Positions 50,201 to 61,565 of a stretch of 64,000 bases of DNA are shown piece after piece. The position numbers and the translations under genes were made by a program. The notes under the pieces were generated by a model. It had not been told where the DNA came from and did no database searches. It worked only from the letters and a program-made list of their open reading frames with translations. The stretch lies in contig JABMCL010002100.1 of the NCBI GenBank assembly GCA_018857735.1, positions 823,501 to 887,500 on the forward strand. Reading direction: 5' to 3'. This stretch comes from Alviniconcha marisindica (lineage: Eukaryota > Mollusca > Gastropoda > Provannidae). Position 1 is the first letter of the stretch; each line of letters starts with the position of its first letter.

Positions 50201-53200
50201 GGGAGGTGTACCTACCCAAGTTGAGGGGCTGCGTCAGAGCCTGTAAACTGGCCAGGTTGGTTGCGATGATCTGGCCATTGGAGGTGCTCAGCAGCTGGAT
50301 CTGCTGGTTGCCCCCAGGCCCCAGGGAGACAGGGATACTGATGAACTGCTGGGTGCCATTACCTGCACAACACCATGCGAGTCAAGCAGTTCAGTCTTCA
50401 CTCCTTCATCAGACCTGTCTAACACCGTCTCCAGAGAGGTACTGGCAGAGGTCAAGATCCCAGGAGGTGGGGAGAGATGGGGACTATACCTAAAGCTTCA
50501 TTGTCACCACCAGACCCAGCAGGTGGGGGATAGATGGGGACTATCCCTAAAGATTCACTGTCATCACCAGTCCCAGGAGGTGGGGAAAGATGGGGACTAT
50601 ACCTAAAGCTTCATTGTCACCATCACAATCAGAAGGTGGGGAGAGATGGGGACTATACCTAAAGCTTCACTGTCACCACCAGACCCAGGAGGTGGGGAAA
50701 GATGGGGACTATACCTAAAGCTTCACTGTCACCACCAGACCCAGGAGGTGGGGAGAGATGGGGACTATACCTAAAGCTTCACTGTCACCACCAGACCCAG
50801 GAGGTGGGGTGAGATGGGGACTATACCTAAAGCTTCACTGTCACCACCAGACCCAGGAGGTGGGGTGAGATGGGGACTATACCTAAAGCTTCACTGTCAC
50901 CACCAGACCCAGGAGGTGGGGAGAGATGGGGACTATACCTAAAGCTTCACTGTCACCACCAGTCCAGGAGGTGGGGAGAGATGGGGACTATACCTAAAGC
51001 TTCACTGTCACCACCAGACCCAGGAGGTGGGGTGAGATGGGGACTATACCTAAAGCTTCACTGTCACCACCAGACCCAGAAGGTGGGGAGAGATGGGGAC
51101 TATACCTAAAGCTTCATTGTCACCACCAGAAGCAGGAGGTGGGGTGAGATGGGGACTATACCTAAAGCTTCACTGTCACCATCACAATCAGAAGGTGGGG
51201 AGAGATGGGGACTCTATACCTAAAGCTTCATTGTCACCATCACAACCAGAAGGTGGGGAGAGATGGGGACTATACCTAAAGCTTCACTGTCACCACCAGA
51301 CCCAGGAGGTGGGGTGAGATGGGGACTATACCTAAAGCTTCACTGTCACCATCACAATCAGAAGGTGGGGAGAGATGGGGAGTCTATACCTAAAGCTTCA
51401 CTGTCACCACCAGACCCTGGCGGTAGGGAAATAAGGGGATTGTACCTAAAGCTTCACTGTCACCACCAGAATGACTCCTGCATAACGATGGGCAATGGTG
51501 TGAGCCATTTCAAGGTTTCATTCATTGTGGAGAATCAGACAGTGCTCATGAAACACACCCTTTGATGAAGAGAAATGACAGCTAAAGTCAAACCAACAGC
51601 CACCTGCTTCCAGTCTGATGCCTTACTACAGCTACACCAAATCGGCTCACATGTATTCTTCGCAAGGAGTGCATTTATTTGTGTCATTCTTTTCGTATTT
51701 ACAGGTCTTTTCATACCCATGTTTTTATATGCATCATGGTGACTGGGCGTTAAAAAACAATTTTAAATTTCTATCTTTTTTATGGCAAGGCGTTTCCATG
51801 TTTACATCACATGGATATATGTATACATATAAACATCTCTATTATAAATGACATGATATACTCCCCATCCCCCAATGTTTTCTTCTTCTTTCATGTAAAT
51901 GTGTAAGTGTGTGCATTTATACATGCGTATGTGCGTGTGTGTGTGTGTGTGCGTGTGCGTTTGTGTGTACCAGTGGAGACAGGTATGAGGATTTGCTGGA
52001 CGGGCATGGAGGGGCTACCAGAGCTGGCTCCGGCTACAGCGGCTTGCTGGTTGAGGAAGAACTGAGATGCCACCTGGGGCTGACCCAGCAATTGGGTCTG
52101 ACTTGTTAAGGTAGGTAACACACCTGAAAATATACAGGCAACTTGTTAAGGCAGGAAACATGCCTGAAAATGCACAGGAGGCTTGTTCTAGCATGTAACG
52201 CACCTGGAAATGTAACAGGACTACACTACAGGTGATTAACACACCTGAGCAAACATGACTTCTGAAGGTGAAGCCACACCAAGAAAATATACAGTGATCT
52301 TGGAAAGGCAGGGAACATGCCAAAAAATCATCACAAGAGACTCATTAAAGTTGGCAACTTCTTAAGTTCATACCTGAAATTATACAGAGAACTCACAGGA
52401 GGTGAGTAACCCATCTGAAGAAAAAAAGACTCCCCAAAAAAGACTTCAAATACAGGTAGAACAGACGCATTAACCCTTTGATCACCAGGCACACATTTTG
52501 TCCAGAAAAGTTCTGACACTGGGTTCTAAAATATCAGTTTTGGTGGAAATTCACATATCTGTTACTAGGAAGACAAACAAACAAACAAACAAAAATGCAC
52601 TAGCAAGTAGTCAAATACAGGTGTGTGTTTTTGTTTTTTCTAGTTCTTTCTTCTCTAGAATGACCCCTGCTGATTCACATTTTGACAGAATTCCTTCTGC
52701 TGACAGGAAAATCTGATGTTTTCAGTGTCATCCCTCATTCCTCTACCTGTCCCCTTTGCTCCAAGTGTACATGCAGTAATGAATGGATGCCTCCTGTCCC
52801 AACTTTACTGATGAGAGTGCTTCCATGTGGTAGGGAAAAAACAACAACAAAAAACAGAAACTAATGAATAAACAAAGTTCCTCCAAAATACCCCCTGTTG
52901 TGTGCCTAGAGATACTGTAAGTCACAGTGTTACTGTCAGCATATGCCCACTTTGTCTGCACTCAGTCTGATTATGAGTAATAGTATGCCAACACACCTAG
53001 ATTGGTTGCTAAGAGATCAGTGGTGCAGAAAATACAGGATTCACAAACATTCAAATCCAGTGAATTCTGAACATTCACTGTGACCTCAACCATGAACACA
53101 GCAATCCAATCATTTCACAAGACACTGTGGCTTTTAATGATGTACCACTAAACTAAGTTTGGCTGCAAAAGGTTCAGTAATTCAGTACACAGAGTAAAAA

Positions 53201-54701
53201 AAGTCACCTGTTTTATTGTAAGAGCTTTCACAGTACCCTTGACATTGAAGACAGCAAACCATTCCTTTTTGCATGATTCCAAGGCTAATAAAGAATATAA
53301 ACGATGCATCACCATATCAAGTCTGGTCACCAAAGATTCAGCCACTCGCAAAATACAGTCAGGATGAACATTCACACAAATTTTAAACCTTTGCTGTGAC
53401 CCTGACCTTCAACACAGCAATCCAATTGTTTCACAAGACACTGGATTATGACAATGCGTCATCAAAATAAGTCTGGTTGCAAACGACTCAGCAGAAAATA
53501 CTAGAAAATCCTATTTTGAATAAATGAGGCCTGTGAGTGTGACCCAAGTCTTGAAGATAGCAAAGCAGCAAAGTAATTTTTTTGCATGACACTCCAGCTC
53601 ATGATGATGCATCACCATACCGAAGGTCCAGCATGTAAGAAGATATAATCTGTCCACTAGTTATTGCATTTCAGCATTTTGCCAACCACAAAGGGTCACA
53701 TTGGGGCAAACCACACTCACAATTCCTCTATACCAGTATGAAATGCAAGTGAAGCGAGTCACTAAATCACAACCAAAAAGATGGTTCAAGTTCTGGCCAC
53801 AATACAGTCAACTGCAAACACCACCAAGTCAAAATAGTCCACAACAAGCCTGCACATATTATATATATATTATTATTATATATCTAAAATTTTACATTTC
53901 ACTTATATTTTACAGCTGATCAGAAACATTTTTAGACGAGACCTTTTTGATGTACTCTCAAAAAGTACAAGATCAGAACACAGTTGATCAAATCCTCCAA
54001 CCCTCCGTGTATGAGATTTTCATACTGTGTTTTTGTGACTGATACATAGTTGACTGGGCATTAAAAACTAAACTGAACTCTTGTCTCTTTCAGACCAAAA
54101 CATGGCTATTAAAGTGGGTATATGTTTCAAAAGTACACTGTCATGTGTCAATGCCCACAGACTGGGTTATTATTCTGCTTACAGGGCCCTCCCTCTCTCT
54201 GTCATCTTGAGGTGATCCTGTGCTGTTGGTGTGACATTCAAATCCAAGAACTCACCTGCTCCCTCTCTCTCCCTTTCTTTTCCCTCTCTCTTCCTCCCTC
54301 TCTCCAACTGTCTACAGATTTTCATACTGTGTTGGTCTCGTATATGGTCGACTGGGCGTTAAATAAAAGAGGAATTCTCTCTCCCTTAAACATGAGCATG
54401 GGTCTTAGAATGGGCATGTTTCAAAAGCATACTGTCAGTGTCACTGTCCACAGAGTGTGTTACTAAATATATTTAAAGAGCCCAGCGCTGACCCACCATT
54501 GATGTCTGACTTGGCGTCAGCAGCTGACGGTGTGGTGGCAGTGTCAGCTACGGAGGGAACGGACATGAAGAGCTGGTCAGCCAATCCCAGAGCTCCAGTG
54601 CCGGCAATGGAAGCATGGGGCAGAGAGACCGATGGCATGGTAAACACGGATGACACAGGGGCCAGTGGGGACTGTGTAGAGGTGGCTGATAGCATGACAT
54701 C
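44127..54701 (-). CDS. POU6F: POU class 6 homeodomain transcription factor (POU6F2-like; 8-9 exons, 5'-partial)
   Basis: A nuclear DNA-binding factor with a POU-specific domain and POU homeodomain; class 6 members (vertebrate POU6F1/2, fly pdm3) act mainly in neurons and retina. Exons in transcript order: 54701-54497, 52123-51971, 50362-50216, 49575-49406, optional 49052-48891, 48607-48400, 47354-47177, 45775-45555, 44251-44127. All junctions are GT-AG and all phases match, giving 468 residues plus stop, or 522 with the optional exon. In-window residues (without the cassette): Q/S/T/A-rich activation-type region 1-300, POU-specific about 305-380, homeodomain about 401-460, then eight residues. 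Class 6 identity rests on RFEKLDITPKSAQKIKPVLE, KRKRRTSFTPQAL and VWFCNKRQALKNTIKKLKQ; it is closer to POU6F2 than POU6F1 (NTHPSG and CNKRQALKN rather than CNRRQTLKN). The first exon here starts mid-protein, so 5' exons remain unplaced upstream (above 55.5 kb or off the window). Confidence 0.93.
45030..45560 (-). repeat. Tandem array of the homeodomain-exon splice donor (72-74-bp unit)
   Basis: The + strand block 'ctacctgacgggtgacttca' recurs at 45111, 45185, 45259, 45331, 45405 (one base changed), 45477 and 45551; the last is the real exon G donor. On the minus strand each unit reads 'cacccgtcag|gtaggg', i.e. the last exon bases plus a donor. Unit remainder: 'gcgtgccgagtgccgccc' and 'tctagcagccacaagagtga'. 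Confidence 0.93.
45555..45775 (-). CDS. POU6F: POU6F exon G: POU-specific end, linker, homeodomain helices 1-2
   Basis: Acceptor 'gtggcag', donor GTAGGG. It encodes FEKLDITPKSAQKIKPVLER, a linker ending FIGSEPS, then KKRKRRTSFTPQALEVLNQY and FERNTHPS. The splice falls inside the homeodomain after NTHPS, as required to join GTEMTE in the next exon. The last ~11 exon bases plus the donor are repeated six more times downstream. Confidence 0.96.
46990..47095 (-). mobile_element. SINE 3' fragment
   Basis: The minus strand ends 'gttagagaatagcgctttat', like the 'gaatagcgctatataag' terminus of the full SINE. Short and diverged. Confidence 0.4.
47177..47354 (-). CDS. POU6F: POU6F exon F: POU-specific domain, first part
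   Basis: Acceptor 'tcgtgccag', donor GTTGGG. It encodes VDGINLDEIKEFARQFKIRR, then LSLGLTQTQVGQALSATEGP and AYSQSAICR. The RRLSLGLTQTQVGQAL helices form the POU-specific DNA-contact unit. Confidence 0.96.
47617..48082 (-). mobile_element. tRNA-derived SINE, full-length minus-strand copy
   Basis: The minus strand starts 'gggatagctcattggttaga' (A-box) with a B-box 'gggttcgaatccc' and the body seen at 2490. It lies in the POU6F intron between exons E and F, in the gene's sense orientation. Confidence 0.85.
48240..48345. repeat. Short duplication next to POU6F exon E donor
   Basis: Two copies of 'catcccaaaccctgggccac' plus 'aattgctaaggaatgtcc', about 55 bases apart. Confidence 0.7.
48400..48607 (-). 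CDS. POU6F: POU6F exon E, Ser/Ala runs
   Basis: Acceptor 'ctgttgcag', donor GTGAGT. It encodes MIGQMSLSQVNAANHRSSSS, more Ser, a poly-Ala run, then TVNGLPPNVSQLLPN, which joins the POU-specific exon. Phase 0 in, phase 1 out. Confidence 0.88.
48891..49052 (-). CDS. POU6F: POU6F candidate cassette exon (54 codons)
   Basis: Between a strong pyrimidine tract ending 'ctcccag' and a 'cag|GTCACT' donor lies a 162-base interval open in the frame required by exons D and E. It encodes a Pro/Ser-rich stretch with LIVNQQLQTLAVTP. Both ends are phase 0, so inclusion or skipping leaves the frame intact. It has no close family match I can name and sits among related segments at 49265-49400. It could instead be intronic sequence that happens to be open. 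Confidence 0.4.
49190..49400 (-). repeat. Exon-like duplicated segments between POU6F exons D and cassette
   Basis: On the minus strand two segments (about 49300-49392 and 49190-49275) share 'cagacacccgcataccccgt' or 'cagccacccacatacccctg' with the candidate cassette exon. The second also ends 'catcagtccacag' like the end of exon D ('cgtcagtccacag'). Both start after pyrimidine-rich tracts with AG. The first is open as APDLHPSPICSPQTPAYPVA. They could be decayed or alternative exons. Confidence 0.5.
49406..49575 (-). CDS. POU6F: POU6F exon D
   Basis: Acceptor 'tttttccag', donor GTGGGT. It encodes AANNLSNRDSSSNSSSNSSN, then a His run, then SLASQLVAALPPLLTANSQG and QLLAVSPQ. Ends on a codon boundary. 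Confidence 0.88.
49576..49760 (-). repeat. Duplication abutting POU6F exon D acceptor
   Basis: Two ~90-base copies with 'aatgcacacacggtaagaag' or 'atgtgcacacactgtaagaa' and 'ctgaaaagacagtaagta'; the first begins exactly at the exon D acceptor. Confidence 0.75.
50216..50362 (-). CDS. POU6F: POU6F exon C, Gln-rich conserved block
   Basis: Acceptor 'ttgtgcag', donor GTAGGT. It encodes NGTQQFISIPVSLGPGGNQQ, then IQLLSTSNGQIIATNLASLQ and ALTQPLNL. The QLL.TSNGQIIATNL block recalls vertebrate POU6F proteins and supports the assignment of this part. Confidence 0.92.
50450..51480. repeat. 56-bp minisatellite, about 18 copies (POU6F intron B-C)
   Basis: Unit: 'gatggggactatacctaaag', 'cttcactgtcaccaccagac', 'ccaggaggtggggaga'. 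It starts about 90 bases from exon C and carries stop-free frames that are repeat artefacts. Confidence 0.93.
51971..52123 (-). CDS. POU6F: POU6F exon B, Gln-rich
   Basis: Acceptor 'attttcag', donor GTACAC. It encodes VLPTLTSQTQLLGQPQVASQ, then FFLNQQAAVAG and MPVQQILIPVST. Gln-rich sequence is typical of POU6 N-terminal regions. Two bases in, one base out; joins Gly to exon C. Confidence 0.88.
52085..52400 (-). repeat. Decaying tandem copies of the POU6F exon B acceptor (about 40-bp unit)
   Basis: The + strand 'aacttgttaaggtaggtaac' and 'acacctgaaaatatacagg' at the exon edge recur at about 52139-52178, 52181-52220 and 52221-52255, with weaker echoes to 52400. On the minus strand each is 'ttttcag|g..gttacct..' i.e. 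the acceptor and first exon bases. Confidence 0.8.
52400..54000 (-). other. POU6F intron A-B
   Basis: AT-rich intron. Degenerate repeats 53050-53620 share 'caatccaatcatttcacaag', 'atgatgcatcaccatac' and 'aagtctggtcaccaaagatt'. No exon recognised. Confidence 0.5.
54005..54475. repeat. Direct duplication, about 300 bp apart, with SINE tail
   Basis: Copies at about 54008-54186 and 54316-54472 share 'gattttcatactgtgtt', 'gactgggcattaaa' or 'gactgggcgttaaa', 'atgtttcaaaagtacactgt' and 'cacagactgggttatta' or 'cacagagtgtgttacta'. The second copy runs up to the exon A donor region. Confidence 0.75.
54497..54701 (-). CDS. POU6F: POU6F exon A (first exon identified)
   Basis: Acceptor 'gattgcag' and donor GTGGGT on the minus strand. 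It encodes DVMLSATSTQSPLAPVSSVF, then a Ser/Ala/Pro/Thr-rich stretch ending AADAKSDIN. 68 codons plus one base; the Gly codon is completed by exon B. The acceptor and first ~25 exon bases recur many times in the flanking array (54.70-55.47 kb). Confidence 0.8.
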
Positions 54702-55470
54702 CTGCAATCATACGGTGGAACACAATCAACAGTGGGGAGAATGCTGAGGTGGCTGACAGTATGACATCCTGCAATCATGCAGCAGAACACAATCAACAGT
54801 GGGGAGAGTGGGGAGGTGGCTGACAGCATAACAAGCAAACAATGGAACAGTCAACATTGTGGAAAATGCAAAGGTGGCTGACCGCATGACATCCTGCAAT
54901 CATTATTATACAACAGAACGCAATTAACAGTGTGAAGAATGTGGAGGTGACTGATAGCATGACATCCTGCAATCATACAATGGACCACAGCAGGTGGCTG
55001 ATTGCATGACATCCTGCAATCATACAACAGGACACAATCAACAGTGTGGAGATTGTGGAGGTTGCTGACAGCATGACATCCTACAATCATAGTATTCATA
55101 CAATGGAACACAACAGGTGGATGATTGCATGACATCCTGCAATAATACAACAGAACACAATCAACAATGTGGGATGGCCGATTAAGTGATAGCATGACAT
55201 CCTGCAATCATACAACAGAACACAATCAACAATGTGGGATGGCCGATTAAGTGATAGCATGACATCCTGCAATCATACAACATAACACAATCAACAGTGC
55301 GGAGAATGTGAAGTGTCTGACAGCATGACATCCTGCAATCATACAATGGAACACAGCTGTGGGGAGAACATGGACATGGCTGACAGCATGAAAATCAAAC
55401 AGTGAACACATCATCAACACAAAGGAGAATGTGGAGGTGGATGACAGTATGACATCCAGCTGACCTAATT
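54690..55470 (-). repeat. Tandem array of the POU6F exon A acceptor and exon start
   Basis: About eleven units of roughly 50-75 bases. On the minus strand each contains 'tgattgcag|gatgtcatgc' and, in many, 'tgtcagccacctccacattc'. The unit at the exon edge is the real acceptor. Several other units keep a complete pyrimidine-AG plus the same first ~20 exon bases. Confidence 0.9.
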
Positions 55471-56297
55471 ATATCATTACAACAGGTCTCTGTGACAATG
55501 AGACCTCACTGTTTTCCAACAGCTATGCCAGTATGGAGCCAACCTCACCTTAACCTCTGGTGATTATCCCTTGAATACCAGGATATTTTTTACTTTCTGC
55601 ATATATATATGTGCATGCATGTGTGTGTACTTGAAAGCACAATGAGCATGCCCTTACAGCATGGACATAAAAATATGCACTCTATACTGTGATCGTGTTA
55701 GTTTTAAACTGATGTGACGTCTATAAAGTGGTGAATGAGGTTCACAGAAAATGGTCAGACAATCATTGTAACCTGTCAGACACACAGCCATCTATACTAC
55801 TACTACAGCTCTCATGTCCCATGGATGATGGTAAAAACTAAGAGCAAAAATTATTTACTCAGATCTAGTAAACATCCTTCCTGTCACAGGAACAAACAGT
55901 GGTGCACTGGAGCAGCCACAGGTATTGATTTTCTCTTGCCAAAGATGTAACACAACTCCTTAATTACCTCCTGTTGTGCTGTGCTGAGCCTCAAAGTAGG
56001 AGCTTAGGCATGTATTGATCTAGCTCTATACAAAGCGCAGCTCTTATGATGGGGAAAAAAATTGTTCTTTTTTAAATAGTAAAAAAGAAGAAGCTTTTTT
56101 CAATTCATCATGCTTGCATCAGAGCAAACCAAATGGCTATAGCTAAGAAATGCAAAATGCAAAATGGCTACAGCTAAGAAATGAAAAATGGCTGTAGCTA
56201 AGAAATGCAACTTGCAGACATAAATATTATTAGATATATCGTTTCTTGCGTATTCAACCCAAATATTCAGCAGTTTGACACTTCAATGATTTTTTTA

Positions 56298-56340
<43 letters not shown>

Positions 56341-57688
56341 GGGGTAAACTGTTGGTGCTTGAACTAGGCTGATACAGCTTTATAATTCTGTTGTCCCCAT
56401 TTTTGATACCACAGTTCCATTTAACATTCAATCCTGCCTGCTGTATGCAAAATTTGACAGTGACCAATGATAAATGAATAAACAACATCCTGAAGCATGA
56501 TCACAAATGCAAAAAAAAGTTTAGCTGTATCATTTTTACCTCTCTTGTTACTTGTATGTTTATCAAATGCAGAGACCAATTAGAGAAGAGAGACAGAGGC
56601 AGAATGGCTCAAGTTATGTGCACAAAATGTCAGTATGGCTACCAAGCTGTTAACTTTATATGATGTTGCTATGTCGTGAAGTTTGCATCCTCCATGCTCC
56701 AAAGTTACCTGATGTGTAATGCCAAAGTCATCTATAAAAAATAAAAATAAACTTCTTTGGATTTTTTTTAAAAATCCATCAAACCACAAGTCTCATCACT
56801 TCCCAAAACACATCACTTTCTATCGGTGTCAAGGACTGGGGAAAGTGATGCCAAGTAAACAGGGAAGGCAAAAAACACAAGCATAGAACTGCTCACAGAC
56901 AGAAGACAAAGCATGCATTATATATAACAGTCTGACCTACTCCTGACAGAAAAGAGGAAACCATTCATAGCCCAATATGCAACCTAATTCTGGCATCCAC
57001 CATACCCCACCACAGGTGCATCATGCCCCAGAGGGGGTGAAAAGGGTTGAACAAATTAAACATGAATGTTTGGTGCACTAGAGTCGAGTGGTAGTACTAG
57101 CATAGGTACATCACTGTAGCAGTACAGGCACATGCACTTGCACTAAATATACTCTTCTATTTTGATAAAAGAATAATGCCAAGAACTATTAAAAGTATGA
57201 TTATGAACCAGCTGCCCATATGAACTGGTCCTCAATCAATGAAATTTATGTGAATGTGCATTGCCAAAATGGTGGAACGGTGTCAGCAGGAAGAGTTTGA
57301 TTTCAGGCTCATTTCTGGTGACAGTGGTATTGTTGTGTGGCTGTCAATAGTGCGGTAGTAATGACACACGAATAACCAATACCAAGAAGCATTCCTGGTG
57401 TTTTTACATGGCAAGAATGATTTTTTCCATGTCTCATGTCAAAGATCAGACTTAAACTAAAGAGCATCTAGGAAGACACCAACAATATCTTCTTTCTTTT
57501 TCTTTTCCATTCTTGTATTGCATAGTCCAGACAGCCATCTGTTATTTCCCTAAGATAAAGCTATACCAAAGTTATGAAAAGTATTCAGTGTATTCTTGTC
57601 CATGTATGTTACAGTTGCATCAAGTGTAGAACTGCTGTAGAACAAGGTTGTTGTTTGAATGTGTGTTGGGTGTCTGATTAGGTTTGGG

Positions 57689-57766
<78 letters not shown>

Positions 57767-60300
57767 ATGTGAGATGAGTATGCACCTGTTTATAATTTAT
57801 GTGATTTGATATTTGTATTATAGATTTTTGAGCAGCATAACTTGTCTATGTTGTCGTATATGCAAATATTTTGGCATTCCTTTACATGTTCTTAAATTAA
57901 TGAGCCTTATATTAGTTAAGTTGAATTGTCCTGTAAGGGATGATTTTTTTTTTTTTTGACTTGTCTTGATTCAGAAGAGGAAAATAAAACTTTCATTTTG
58001 ACCTTTCAAAGGTCACTGCGACCTTGAAATTAGGGCACAGTCATCAAAACATGTCTGAAACACAAGGCTCAACCAGGCAAAGTTTGGGAGATCTCTCTGA
58101 AAGCCAAACAGTCTCTGAGCAGAAGCCAAAATTAATGTGCTTGTTACTGTTGGGTGCTCACAGAAACTGGTTCATAATCTTCCTCAAATCTTCCTCAAAT
58201 AAACAGGTCACAAAGATCATTCTGCACACAAATGATCTTGTCCATGGATCTAAACTACTATCCCAAGTCTGAACTCAATCAGATCAAAACTTGACAGCAA
58301 AATAAAAAGCTACTTTTATCTTTCTGGTATCAGTGTGAACTTAAAATAAGGTCTAGGTTACTGGAAACTGGTATGAACAGGTAAAGTTCAGTGGAGGTTG
58401 TCATCATGCAAAATCAATTTCAAAATTGTCTTTGAGGGTGGCTGGAAAAGAAAAAAAGGTAAGTAGTTCAGAAGATACTGTCCAGGCAAAAAGCATATGG
58501 ACATATGGAAAAGCAAACACAAAGAGTGATTTCAGTGTGTGATTCTGAAGAAACCTGATATCAGAATACACAACAGAACCCATTCTGAGCAACCTCTCCA
58601 GGGAAAAATTACCTGTCTCTTTTTTAGACCCAAGTCTTCACAGGTTCATGAATTCAACCTCTGGCAAAAACAAAAACAAAACAAAAACAGGCCACTTGTC
58701 TCACAAGATCCTTTTGCTATCAATGGGTGGTCGGTCATACCCGGGCCCACTGTATAGGGCAGCCACATCAAGAGTTAGGCTGGGGTGGAACTTGGAAGGG
58801 GGTGGAGGTCATATTTCACTACAGGGCACAAGAAGAACCCACTGTCAAAGGTACAACAGGTTTAGCAGAGCTGCCGTGTACCTCAAATGGTATCATTTTC
58901 AGACAACCACCAGTGGGCTAGTACTAGTATCAAAGCCTCTCCCTATACCAGGAGCAACCTACTGAGATCCTCCCCACCCCCAATCGATCTTCTGTGTGAA
59001 CCTTCAGTGCAGCCTCCCTAGGGTTGCTGGCTGTCTGGCCTAATTTTCAGGCCGGTGGTTCCAGTGACCAGAAATTGATCCCAGAAATTTAGTGAATACT
59101 GCTATCTGAGGGTCGGCTGTCGCCGCACCAATGGGTGATCCATAGCCATCAATGTCTGGTGGCCCTTTTTGGCACCCTGCCCGGACAGTCCAGTACAGGT
59201 TCAAAGTTTGTTACTTCACAAACCACCGCTACAAATGACCATGCCCTAGATCATTCAGCTGGCACTGGGTGTGGGAATGGTTGTCTCCTGCATCTTTATC
59301 AGCCCTGAGTCTATCCTTCCCTGGTTCCCCCCACCCTGCCTACCACTATAACCGTTTTCCTTTGTCTGTGATTAGACTGTACAGCCAAAAATATATTATT
59401 TTTCAAACGGTACACATGGGCATGTTTGTTTTTGTTTGTTTAAAAAAGCCTCTTGCCCCTAGTGCTTACGCCTAGTGTGTGTTAAAGTAAATGTTCAACC
59501 CAGTTAAAATGTTCACACTGACAGTGAAAAATCAAACAAAGAAGACCCTATTCACTACACACAATTACAAGAGAATCCCATCTTTCAATTTCAAAGGTCC
59601 AAATCAGGCTAAGGGCATTATCTAAGAGTAAGAGATCACAGTAAAAACACCACCACCCACCTTATTTTAAAGTCAGCTAGGAACAACTCCATTCAAATCA
59701 CATTCAAAATCAAGAAGCAGACAAAAAGAAATTGGGGGGGGGGGGGGGGGGGGGTTAAAAACGTATTGAGAATAAATTAAACTGAGAAAATTTAAGAGAT
59801 GCTTAGAAGAAGAGACAGAGACAGAGACAGAGACAGAGAACTAAAGACAGCCCCCTCTTTCGTTGATTTCAGAGGGGTTCCATTTACACTTCTGCACAGA
59901 AATTCAAACAGGAGATTTCTGACTGATGACCCTCCCCCCCGCCCCCCATCCTCCCTACCCTCCTCCTTCATGGCGTGGGGTTAAAAAGGGAGCTCCGTCA
60001 TCAGGCTCCACTGTACAAACTACAATCACGGGACCAAGGGGAGCTTGTCACAAAAGATCGATGCCTGGGGCACTCTGCCTACAAACAAGTCCGGCCGGTT
60101 GAGACCCCAAAGGGATGTTCAGCACGCTCTCTCATTATGCATGCAGGTCCCATTCCCTCCAGCTTGGAACCGAATAGCAGACACGTATGCCGTCTAGAAA
60201 CAGCCGCCAATCCCAGCAACAAACCAACCGGGTTTGGCTTCCCGTGTATAAATCGACTTTTCTTCCTCCCCTTATAACGTCTATTTTCTTATGCTTTCGA
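55470..60300. other. Upstream of POU6F exon A: no exon recognised
   Basis: AT-rich sequence with a CT microsatellite (56301-56338), a TG microsatellite (57691-57763), a poly-G run near 59730-59753 and a short GACAGA repeat (59813-59838). The 58980-59280 stretch is more GC-rich and repeat-like (phrases such as 'gtcggctgtcgccgcaccaa') but not assignable. Upstream POU6F exons may hide here. Confidence 0.45.
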
Positions 60301-60338
60301 TTCTGCTGTGCACACAAAATGTTTTCAGTACTAAGCAT

Positions 60339-60339
<1 letters not shown>

Positions 60340-60415
<76 letters not shown>

Positions 60416-60480
60416 TGTGTGGTGTGTGTGTGTGTGTGTGTGGTGCGTGTGCGTGTGGGTGTTGTGTGTGTGTGTGTGTG

Positions 60481-60549
<69 letters not shown>
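60340..60549 (+). repeat. Long TG microsatellite
   Basis: About 210 bases of nearly pure TG with a few interruptions ('ggtgcgtgtgcgtgtgggtg'). Other TG/CA tracts: 918-1013, 4247-4320, 31398-31555, 40776-40810, 42977-43045, 57691-57763. Confidence 0.97.
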
Positions 60550-60552
<3 letters not shown>

Positions 60553-61087
60553 TGCCTGCATGCGTGCACACACAGATGGAGGACGGGGTGGGTGTTTGAG
60601 AATGGAGGTAGAAAAAAATTCTCTTCAGAAAGTCAGCTCGATAGTTAACAAGCCGTAAGCGTCCCAGTGCTCTTTTGCAGGAAGTAAGACCCACACTGTC
60701 AAGCTCACATCAACACGTCCAACTACCACTGCAGCTAATGAACCACAGAGCAGTCTCAGAACAAAAACAACTCCACCAACTATGCCCTGCTAACAGACTT
60801 CCACACACCACATCTTGCCCCCTCCTCGTCACAGGCACTCGACATCCTTTTATTACATTTTGCCGCTTCCTCTCCGTTTTCAGTAACGTACAACAGATCC
60901 ACTGGAGTGCCAGACGTAACAATGAGAAAAACGTCAACTGGTGCTACACGCCGGCGTTCTTTACTGGTCAACTATGTAAACCCCAGTGGGAGTACACTGT
61001 ACTTGTGCAGAGTGGCCGTTTTGTCAGTACCACCTGACGTACAACCCACGTTCATCAGAGACCGGAAGACAAGCGGTTGTTGATCGC

Positions 61088-61565
61088 TTTTAATCGTCCT
61101 GTTCTCCGCTCTCAAGCAGACTCAATGCGCTCTTGTCGCACGTGATTCTAAACGAGTGACTAGGGTTGTTGTTGTTTTTTCTTCCTTTTTTTATATTTTT
61201 TTTACAGCGCGTTTTTTGACTATCCACCGAAGCGATGCACTGACAGCGCTGTTTGGTTGTTACATGGCTGGTGCCACGTGAAACTGCTGCCGCCTCGCGC
61301 GTTCTGTGTGCACCATACATGTCACGTCATTTCATGCAAAGCCACATACGTAAGGTGCACATGCACGTTGAGCTGTAACCTGCCACCTGCACTTCTGGCA
61401 GAATGACCGGGATCTTTTACGTGTTATTGCGGTAACACGGGGGTGGAACGCGGCGGATACGGAAAGAAGAGTCAGCACGGAAAGCTGACCATGGTGAAGA
61501 AAATTCGAACCCGCGACCTTTCGATCACGAGACTGGCGCTCTAACCATTGAGCTATCACCGCTCC
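61088..61565 (-). mobile_element. tRNA-derived SINE, full-length minus-strand copy
   Basis: The minus strand starts 'cggtgatagctcaatggtta' (A-box) with a degraded B-box ('gcgggttcgaattttc'). The body matches the 2490 and 47617 copies. Confidence 0.83.

Noticed and set aside
50450..51480. CRISPR-like array or coding repeat
   Set aside because: Directly abutting 56-bp units without unique spacers: a minisatellite in an animal intron, not CRISPR.
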